64,000 nucleotides of DNA. Source: Gynuella sp. GTDB taxonomy: Bacteria; Pseudomonadota; Gammaproteobacteria; Pseudomonadales; Natronospirillaceae. The notes below the pieces were generated by a model. That model made no database searches, was not told where the DNA came from, and was given only the letters and a program-made list of their open reading frames with translations. The position numbers and the translations under genes were made by a program. The stretch lies in contig JANQHX010000072.1 in assembly GCA_028282465.1 (NCBI GenBank), forward strand, positions 1 through 64,000. The letters run 5' to 3'. This document shows, in pieces, positions 57,391 to 64,000 of this stretch (positions are counted from its first letter, which is position 1; every line of letters starts with the position of its first letter).

Positions 57391-60300
57391 TTATGATTTT
57401 TGTTCGAAAGCTTTTTCAAGGGCTTTTATTAATGCAGGTATTTTTAGTGGTTTACTTAAATAGTCGTCCATTCCTGCCTCCAAAAGCACTTCTCGATCGC
57501 CGGATTGTGCATTCGCAGTCACCGCAATAATGTAGGGCTGTATGGACTTCTCGAAGCGATTGCGGATAATCTTAGTCGCTTCTGTACCATCTAACTCAGG
57601 CATTAACACATCCATTAAAATGACATCGTACTCGCTCAAAGTACATGCCTCCACAGCTTCCTTGCCATTTGCGACAACATCAATCCGATAGCCAAACTTT
57701 GATAAAATGGTTTTAGCAACTTTTTGATTCACCACGTTATCTTCAGCCAATAGAATTTTCATTGGATACTGCAAAGCAAAATTAGCTTGTATGATTTTTT
57801 GCTGGGAGTTCGATGAATATTGTTGCCCTCTATAAATCCGCTGCAATGCATGATGAATACTGGAAATCTTTGCAGGCGTAGGTAGAGTTTTAATATTGGC
57901 GGGCAGGTTAGGAAATTTATTCTTAGTTTTTAAACTCAACGAGAAAATAAAAGAAGCATTTTGAAGTTTATCCAAATGCATGGATAACAACATATCAGCA
58001 TGCTCTTCTAAACAATCAAAAAAATAAACTTCATTTTTATGGCCGTTGAATACAAGGCTTGTAGAGAACTCATCAGAGCTTAAATAATTTATTTCAATGC
58101 CCCATTGATCGGCATATCGATATAAAAGGTTAAATATAAATTTATCTTCCGAAATAATCGTAAGTTTAGGCTGATTGATATGTTTATTATTTAAGGGAAG
58201 CTCCCAACTCAGTAGCTCATTAGAGACTAATGGTTGACTGGTCGTGACATGCATTCTAAAACAAGCACCACCTAAGTACTCAGAATCCCAAACCAAATCA
58301 CCGTTCATGGCGTTGCATATTTTTTGGCTGATAACCAGTCCGAGACCTGTGCCTCCATAATTTCTATGGATATTATTATCAGCCTGCACAAAGGGTTGAA
58401 ATAAACTTTCTCCTTGAGATTTCGTCAAACCAATCCCTGTATCCTTAACGGAAATACTAATAATATTTTTATTGTTATCTTTAAGCTTGACCTCGATTCG
58501 AATAAAACCTGATTCTGTAAACTTCATCGAGTTACTCAACAGGTTCACCAAAACTTGGCGTATACGGCTAGAGTCTTGGTTATGCCAGATCGGAACATCG
58601 CTTGCCAATGTGTACTGCAATTTAATTTGTTTCTGCAATGCAATAGCCGACACTAGGTCGATTGCTTCCTCAATACACCCAATCAAATTAAAATCAGTGG
58701 GCTCAAGAGAAAGCTTATTCGCCTCAATTTTCGAATAATCAAGAATTTCATTGATTTGATTTAGCAAAGCATCGCCACTATTTCTTATCGTAGAAACAAA
58801 ATCTGTCTGCTCATCAGTCAGATCTGTGTCTAGTAGCAGGCTTGTCATCGCAATCACACCATTCATAGGTGTTCTTAATTCGTGAGTCATTCTTGACAGA
58901 AACTCACCTTTCGCAGCATTTGCACGGTTAGCACGTTGTTCCGACTTCTTATTGGCATTGATTTGATTGATAGAGTAAATCGCTTGCGTCAGATAAGTTT
59001 GAATCGCTCGGTATACCGGCCAATACAACAAATTATCTGAGAGGGTCGCTAGAACGAAACCCGTCATGTTGCCACCAACGCCAAGTGGAGATACCAGAAA
59101 ATGATTTGCATTGCATTGGTCACGTTTTAAAACCGGCTCTAAGGCATCTTTAATATCTTTTTGAGATCCACTCAAACTATAGGGAGTCGTTAAATAATCT
59201 TCTCCTGGGGAAAGGAGTCCATAAAGCTCAGTATTTTCAATTTCATTCATGGGCTCATCTTGATCATAAATGCCTATATACAAGTGTGTTGCCTGCATAC
59301 CCAACATAACGTGCCTGCAATCCTCTGCCATTTCCATATAGGTTTGCGCTGACATTAGCTTTTGGCCCATGACCATCAAGTCAAAATTTAAGCTCTCAGA
59401 TTTTTGTCGTATTTGACTGTTTACCTGTTCGCTACTTCGTCCCGCTAGCTCAATTAGATCAGAAAATAGATTTTGGAATTTTTGAATCGAACCAATAACG
59501 GTTAATGTATCTTTAGACAAATCATTCAGAATATTTACCCAAGGGGATACATCTATGCTTTCATTAATTTGTCGTTGGAGGATTTGCGAAAAGTATTTAC
59601 TCAACTCTTCATTAGTCTGGGTATAGCTTTCCTTTGGATTCATTACCCCTAAAAGGGTTTTCCAGAAGTTTTTCAAATCTTCAAAAAAGACTCGTCTAGA
59701 TTGATTGGAAAGAAAATTTAAATAGCTTCTCGATTTAATTAAACGATCAAGACAATCGCTACTTTTGTCAAAGTCACTATCAACATATCGCCCAACCATT
59801 TTGTGCTTTTGATTGTTAGAATCTCGATTGATTAAAATACCTGGCATCAATACCTGATCGTTCACTTTTTTGAGATTAATTTGAGCAACCAACTCTTCAA
59901 CCGCCGCCTCAGACAATAAATCATAGGGCTGCTCAATCGTACTAAACCCTTTAGCTTGAGAATACAGATTGTTGTCAAACCCGATTACGGATACATCTTG
60001 CTTATAATTCAGATTTCTATTGATGAGTTCTTGTGTTGCGCCTTCTACGACATTGTCATTACCGCCAGCAATGGCATCGAATTGAATTTTATTATCTAGT
60101 AAGTGTTTGACGGCAAGCATGCCAGATTTCAAAAACCAGTCGCATTGAACAACCAGTTCTTCTTTAAACTCTAAGCCATTTTTATTTATCGCATCGACAT
60201 AACCATTAAATCGTTGATTGCCCTCTTCTGAATCGACCGGAGCGCGCAAGTAGGCAACATGGCTTCTGCCGCGTTCTTTGATGAGATAATCCACAGCATT

Positions 60301-60699
60301 ATAAGACGACTGATAATTGTCAGTAGCCACAAGAGTACAGCCAGGCACTCTAGTGCTCATGGTAATTAATCTCAGCTCGGGATTGCGATTTTTGAAATCG
60401 GTAATAACGTTAGGATTGATGAAGTTCAGTACATCTGAATTGATGATCAACCCGTCCAACGACATGGATTCAATTTGCGTTAGGGTATTAGCTATCGATA
60501 GCTCATCTATTCCGTAGACATCAGAGTCCGCGATCTCTGAACCAATTTCCTGACGAACAGTTGTTAAAGTGAATAAGCAAGCATTTACACCTAAACGATC
60601 GGCTGCTTGAACAGCACCCTGGCAGATGCTGTAGGCATAATAACCAATATTGTTAATCAGCAACCCAATAAGGGGTCGTGATGACCGATCTTCAGGCAT
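57391..60699 (-). CDS. Soluble hybrid histidine kinase with LacI-type ligand-binding domain
   Basis: A 1102-residue signalling protein. Residues about 8-300 look like a periplasmic-binding-protein-like LacI/RbsB sugar domain (RPLIGLLINNIGYYAYSI start, ITMSTRVPGCTLVATDN, HVAYLRAPVDSEEGNQRF, AGGNDNVVEGATQEL, SVIGFDNNLYSQ), but there is no DNA-binding helix-turn-helix, signal peptide or transmembrane helix, so it should sense a cytosolic ligand. A variable middle (about 310-580) precedes HisKA with phosphorylation site H606 (FLSRMTHELRTPMNG), a complete HATPase (LVNLLSNSMKFTE, VKDTGIGL, GGTGLGLVIS) and a receiver domain with D1030 (VILMDVLMPELDG). Signal presumably passes to a phosphotransfer protein elsewhere. 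No partner regulator adjacent. Confidence 0.88.
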   Translation of the reverse strand: MPEDRSSRPLIGLLINNIGYYAYSICQGAVQAADRLGVNACLFTLTTVRQEIGSEIADSDVYGIDELSIANTLTQIESMSLDGLIINSDVLNFINPNVITDFKNRNPELRLITMSTRVPGCTLVATDNYQSSYNAVDYLIKERGRSHVAYLRAPVDSEEGNQRFNGYVDAINKNGLEFKEELVVQCDWFLKSGMLAVKHLLDNKIQFDAIAGGNDNVVEGATQELINRNLNYKQDVSVIGFDNNLYSQAKGFSTIEQPYDLLSEAAVEELVAQINLKKVNDQVLMPGILINRDSNNQKHKMVGRYVDSDFDKSSDCLDRLIKSRSYLNFLSNQSRRVFFEDLKNFWKTLLGVMNPKESYTQTNEELSKYFSQILQRQINESIDVSPWVNILNDLSKDTLTVIGSIQKFQNLFSDLIELAGRSSEQVNSQIRQKSESLNFDLMVMGQKLMSAQTYMEMAEDCRHVMLGMQATHLYIGIYDQDEPMNEIENTELYGLLSPGEDYLTTPYSLSGSQKDIKDALEPVLKRDQCNANHFLVSPLGVGGNMTGFVLATLSDNLLYWPVYRAIQTYLTQAIYSINQINANKKSEQRANRANAAKGEFLSRMTHELRTPMNGVIAMTSLLLDTDLTDEQTDFVSTIRNSGDALLNQINEILDYSKIEANKLSLEPTDFNLIGCIEEAIDLVSAIALQKQIKLQYTLASDVPIWHNQDSSRIRQVLVNLLSNSMKFTESGFIRIEVKLKDNNKNIISISVKDTGIGLTKSQGESLFQPFVQADNNIHRNYGGTGLGLVISQKICNAMNGDLVWDSEYLGGACFRMHVTTSQPLVSNELLSWELPLNNKHINQPKLTIISEDKFIFNLLYRYADQWGIEINYLSSDEFSTSLVFNGHKNEVYFFDCLEEHADMLLSMHLDKLQNASFIFSLSLKTKNKFPNLPANIKTLPTPAKISSIHHALQRIYRGQQYSSNSQQKIIQANFALQYPMKILLAEDNVVNQKVAKTILSKFGYRIDVVANGKEAVEACTLSEYDVILMDVLMPELDGTEATKIIRNRFEKSIQPYIIAVTANAQSGDREVLLEAGMDDYLSKPLKIPALIKALEKAFEQKS

Positions 60700-61216
60700 T
60701 TAAAACCTTTATGATGAACATCCTATTTACAGTCTAGCCGGGTAGACCAAGGTTTGTACTATTGTTCCACCGGGTTTCGCCTCTTAAAACTTCAGGAGCC
60801 AACTCATCAAATAACAGAGTATTCAGCTAACTCTGGTTTATGAAAGTCTCATACTTCATATGCCCTAGCAATGCCACTTTCGTTTAGTCACTATTATTTA
60901 AGGAGTCTCTGATTAACTCTAGTATTGCTCTGCGGATGTCTAAACGTGATTTTTATCGCGGCGAAACTCGTAGGGAATGTCTAGACCTTTGCAAGAGTTT
61001 CAACAAAGAGAAAAACGCGTTTAGATCCGCCCTTCGGGGCTTGCAGGCGAGTCCTGACTCAGTGTTGCCTTCTTTTGAAAGGTCCAGACATTCCTGCAAG
61101 AAGGCGCCTTGATTCAGAACCCGCCTGCAAGCCAGAGCGATGCTAGAGTTAATCAGAGGCTCCTTAAGATTATTGAGGTGGAAAAACCCCCGTTATCCAA
61201 CCTCATCAATGAGTTT
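60700..61216. other. Intergenic region carrying a MITE-like element
   Basis: About 517 bases between the hybrid kinase and oppF; most of it is the inverted-repeat element at 60898-61167. The left 190 bases (upstream of the kinase gene start) probably contain its promoter; I could not pick out a convincing one. Confidence 0.6.
60898..61167. mobile_element. MITE-like 270-bp element with terminal inverted repeats
   Basis: The ends are 35-base inverted repeats with 32 matches: TTAAGGAG-x-CTCTGATTAACTCTAG on the left and its complement ending CTCCTTAA on the right. Inside, GGAATGTCTAGACCTTT (60974-60990) pairs with 61078-61094 (16 of 17) and GGCTTGCAGGCG (61038-61049) pairs perfectly with 61122-61133. 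No open frame. The nested symmetry and TTAA at both tips fit a non-autonomous transposon (MITE) or a structured repeat family. Confidence 0.7.
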
Positions 61217-62245
61217 TCAATCAGAAAAGAAACATGCTGCTAGATGGTCATCCTCATCTCCTTCTCTTGCTTCTAATGGGGGTTTTTGATTAGCACATGT
61301 TTCAGTTGCTTTTGGACATCGCGTTCTAAAAACGCAACCACTTGGAGGGTTCAGCGGGGAAGGTAAATCACCAGTTAGTTCGATGACCTCTTTTGACTTT
61401 TCCACAAAGGGATCAGGAATAGGCACAGCACTAATTAATGCTTGAGTGTAAGGATGCCTTGGCCGCTCGTACAACTCTTTAGCTGGAGATACTTCAGCGA
61501 CATTACCTAAATACAACACCATGATTCGGGTACTGATATGCTTTACCACGCTAAGATCATGGGCAATAAAAATAAGAGACAAACCCATTTCTTTTTGAAG
61601 CTTCATTAAAAGATTAATGACTTGTGCTTGAATAGAAACGTCAAGTGCAGACACGGGCTCATCACAGATGATTAGTTTAGGCTCTAATATGAGTGCCCGA
61701 GCGATGCCTATTCTCTGACATTGACCACCTGAAAATTCATGGGGATAGCGATTAATCTGATTGGGTAGCAAACCTACCTTAACCATTGTTTGCTTTACTC
61801 GATTGATCACTTCTTCTTTAGGTGTTTTCGGGTAATGTGTTTGCAGTGGCTCAGCAATTATTTGACCGATTGTCATGCGAGGGTTTAAGGATGCTAGCGG
61901 ATCTTGAAAGATCATCTGCATTTGAGAGCGAATTTGACGAGTTTCCTTTTTACTTATGCTCAGCAAGTCTTTGCCTACTTGCTCATCATCACCCAGCCAC
62001 ATTACTCGTCCACTTTCGGCTGGGATCATGTTAATAACCGCTCTTGCTAACGTAGACTTACCACACCCAGATTCACCTACGATTCCAAGGGTCTCGCCCT
62101 GTTTTAGTTCGAAAGAAACACCATCCACTGCCTTTAAAACTCTTTTGGCACTCCAAGGCATAGCACCTGACTTTCCAACATCGAAATAAACTTTTAGATT
62201 TTCAACCTTTAATAATGTCTCGGGCTTTTTAACTGATTCGTTCAT
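61217..62245 (-). CDS. oppF: Oligopeptide/dipeptide ABC transporter ATPase OppF-type
   Basis: A 342-residue inner-membrane-associated ATPase of peptide importers. Walker A GESGCGKSTLARA, Q-loop QMIFQDPLASLNPRMT, signature HEFSGGQCQRIGIARAL, Walker B LIICDEPVSALD, H-loop FIAHD. The C-terminal region CVFRTRCPKATETC (Fe-S/oligopeptide C-terminal domain, four Cys) is typical of OppD/OppF/DppF. Overlaps oppD by four bases, so the genes are translationally coupled. Substrate (oligo- or dipeptide) not resolved. Confidence 0.92.
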   Translation of the reverse strand: MNESVKKPETLLKVENLKVYFDVGKSGAMPWSAKRVLKAVDGVSFELKQGETLGIVGESGCGKSTLARAVINMIPAESGRVMWLGDDEQVGKDLLSISKKETRQIRSQMQMIFQDPLASLNPRMTIGQIIAEPLQTHYPKTPKEEVINRVKQTMVKVGLLPNQINRYPHEFSGGQCQRIGIARALILEPKLIICDEPVSALDVSIQAQVINLLMKLQKEMGLSLIFIAHDLSVVKHISTRIMVLYLGNVAEVSPAKELYERPRHPYTQALISAVPIPDPFVEKSKEVIELTGDLPSPLNPPSGCVFRTRCPKATETCANQKPPLEAREGDEDDHLAACFFSD

Positions 62246-63234
62246 AACTGAGCCTCCCGTGAACTTGATATAATTTTGTCTGAATCGAGATGACAGGCCC
62301 GCTTTGTATCATCTTTATTAACCAGAAGATCAGGTAAAGAATCAGAGCATTTTTGTTCTGCGAATTCGCATCTAGGCTGAAAAGGACAACCTGAAGGTGG
62401 GTTGAGCATATTCGGAGGATTACCTGGAATCGTATTTAATTCTTCCTCATTAAGGTCAAGCCTGGGTATCGCTGACAATAATCCTTTTGTGTAAGGATGA
62501 GTCGGCTGTTTAAACAGTTGATCCGTGTGGTTATATTCCATCACCCGCCCCCCGTACATAACCAGTGTCTTTTCACAAGCACCCGCCACAACACCCAGGT
62601 CATGGGTGATTAATATGATCGCTGTACCAAACTCTTGTTGAAGCTCACTTAATAAATTCATTATTTGAGATTGAACTGTCACATCTAGAGCTGTTGTCGG
62701 CTCATCAGCGATTAACAGTTTGGGGCGACATAACAAAGACATCGCAATCATGACTCGCTGACGCATACCTCCGGAAAACTCATGGGGGTAAAACATGATT
62801 CTATTTCTTGCGTCTGGAATTTTTACTGCATCCAACATATCAACTGACTCATTAAATGCCTCACGCTTGCTCAAGCCCTTATGATGAATTAGCACCTCCA
62901 TTAATTGATCACTGACTTTCATGTAAGGATTTAAGGAAGTCATGGGGTCTTGAAAGATGATGCCTATTTCATTTGCACGAAATTTGTTTAACTCATTTTC
63001 TGGGAGATTTAATATTTCTTGGCCATTGAAAAGCACAGACCCGGATGAAGTTCCATTTGATGACAACAAACCCATTAATGAAAAAACCGTTTGGCTTTTT
63101 CCGGATCCTGATTCACCCACGATGGCCAAGCTTTGTTTTTCTTCAAGGTCAAAATTGACCCCATTAACCGCATGTACCTTACCGTCTAAAGTATTGAAGG
63201 TTACGCTGAGGTCACGGACTGATAGTAAACTCAT
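62242..63234 (-). CDS. oppD: Oligopeptide/dipeptide ABC transporter ATPase OppD-type
   Basis: A 330-residue partner ATPase. Walker A GESGSGKSQTVFS, Q-loop IIFQDPMTSLNPYMKV, signature HEFSGGMRQRVMIAMSL, Walker B LLIADEPTTALD, and the C-terminal Cys cluster NPPSGCPFQPRCEFAEQKC. Order oppC-oppD-oppF is standard. Eleven bases after oppC. Confidence 0.93.
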   Translation of the reverse strand: MSLLSVRDLSVTFNTLDGKVHAVNGVNFDLEEKQSLAIVGESGSGKSQTVFSLMGLLSSNGTSSGSVLFNGQEILNLPENELNKFRANEIGIIFQDPMTSLNPYMKVSDQLMEVLIHHKGLSKREAFNESVDMLDAVKIPDARNRIMFYPHEFSGGMRQRVMIAMSLLCRPKLLIADEPTTALDVTVQSQIMNLLSELQQEFGTAIILITHDLGVVAGACEKTLVMYGGRVMEYNHTDQLFKQPTHPYTKGLLSAIPRLDLNEEELNTIPGNPPNMLNPPSGCPFQPRCEFAEQKCSDSLPDLLVNKDDTKRACHLDSDKIISSSREAQL

Positions 63235-63245
63235 AATCTTTTTCC

Positions 63246-64000
63246 TCAGCGATCTTTAGGGTCTAGAGCATCACGTAAGCCATCGCCAATAAAAAAGAAG
63301 CTCAATAACGTGATAACGAAGAAAAATAAAGGAAAAGCTAATTGCCATAGAGTGCCGTAGCTCATGGTGCCAGCGCCTTCACTAATAAGCACTCCCCAAG
63401 ACGTTAACGGTTCTTGAACACCTAAGCCTAAGAAGGAGATAAAAGACTCGGTAAGAATCATTTGTGGTACTAGCAGGGTGGCATAAACAATTACGATACC
63501 CAAAACATTAGGTACAATGTGGCGAACAATAATATTAAAGGTGGGCACACCAGCAGCAATGGCCGCTTCAATAAACTCTTTGTTTTTTAATGATAATGTT
63601 TGGCCTCTTACAATACGTGACATATCCAGCCAACTAATTAAACCAATACCGATAAAAATTAGAAAGATGGAACGGCCGAATATAACCATGAGCAAAATTA
63701 AAATAAACATGTAGGGCACAGACATCATGATGTCTACAAAACGCATCATCACGCCATCCAGCCGGCCTCCAATATAGCCAGCGGTTGCGCCGTAAAGAGT
63801 ACCAATAACCACCGCAATCAGTGAGCCAATCACACCAACCATTAATGAAACCTGGGTGCCTTGAATCACTCTAGAATATAGGTCTCGGCCTAATTCATCT
63901 GTACCAAAATAATGGCCTGTTTCAATTGAAGGGGCACCAGCTGTTGCAATATTACCTAACGCATTCCAGTCAATTTCTTCGTTATCCCATTGCGCAAAAA
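63246..64000 (-). CDS. oppC: Peptide ABC transporter permease OppC-type (5' end beyond the window)
   Basis: Partial: the reading frame stays open to the window edge, and the residues just before the internal Met (FGTDELGRDLYSRVIQGTQ) are a hallmark of OppC/DppC permeases, so the true start is past 64000. About five transmembrane helices remain visible with the EAA loop (EAAIAAGVPTFNIIVRHIVPN). Stop is 11 bases before oppD. With the two ATPases it makes most of a peptide importer; the OppB permease and binding protein should lie further upstream. Fits a protease-rich organism feeding on peptides. Confidence 0.95.
   Translation of the reverse strand, partial: FAQWDNEEIDWNALGNIATAGAPSIETGHYFGTDELGRDLYSRVIQGTQVSLMVGVIGSLIAVVIGTLYGATAGYIGGRLDGVMMRFVDIMMSVPYMFILILLMVIFGRSIFLIFIGIGLISWLDMSRIVRGQTLSLKNKEFIEAAIAAGVPTFNIIVRHIVPNVLGIVIVYATLLVPQMILTESFISFLGLGVQEPLTSWGVLISEGAGTMSYGTLWQLAFPLFFFVITLLSFFFIGDGLRDALDPKDR

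Overview
The window is a stretch of gammaproteobacterial chromosome with moderately low GC, dense genes and short intergenic gaps. Three things point to a Pseudomonas/Oceanospirillales/Kangiella-like marine heterotroph. The housekeeping run spoT-rpoZ-gmk-yicC | rph-slmA-argB-algC-dut-coaBC-radC-rpmB-rpmG-mutM is typical of that part of the class. A Crc homologue sits divergently next to pyrE. The genome invests heavily in exported proteases and c-di-GMP enzymes. The family assignment is inference; no rRNA or tRNA gene was found.

Layout. 0.1-4.7 kb: homoserine kinase, a small periplasmic binding protein and polA, whose proofreading active site looks destroyed. 4.8-14.6 kb: an accessory region of exported proteins. 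It holds a BNR-like lipoprotein, a canonical subtilisin with I9 propeptide and PPC domain, an exported Hint (intein/hedgehog-like) protein, a membrane-anchored protein of unknown family, two tandem paralogues that I read as highly divergent subtilases, and a lipoprotein of the beta-lactamase/NylB fold whose nucleophile serine is replaced by glycine. 14.7-24.6 kb: a diguanylate cyclase, a DUF2726 protein, two acyltransferase-3 proteins, a TrmK-like methyltransferase, cysK and a large beta-helix surface protein with a Thr/Gly linker and GlyGly-CTERM-like tail.

24.7-34.3 kb: crc/pyrE, a DUF4124 protein, an operon of DUF547 + TVP38 + pyridine-nucleotide disulfide oxidoreductase, a TonB-C lipoprotein, a methyltransferase and a PAS-GGDEF-EAL protein. 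34.7-43 kb: a tightly overlapping menaquinone operon, menF-menD-menH-menB-menC-menE-menI, followed by a MarC-family gene and preceded by a good FNR/ANR-like box. This suggests low-oxygen induction of menaquinone synthesis. 43.6-57.4 kb: the conserved housekeeping block. 57.4-64 kb: a soluble hybrid histidine kinase with a LacI-type sugar-binding N-terminus, a 270-bp MITE-like inverted-repeat element, and oppF-oppD-oppC (the last cut by the window edge).

The best candidate for something undescribed is the 7.0-13.3 kb cluster. It combines a normal secreted subtilisin, an exported Hint self-processing domain and two divergent subtilase-fold proteins, one secreted and one lipid-anchored. In the divergent pair the Asp, His, Asn and Ser motifs survive in heavily altered form.
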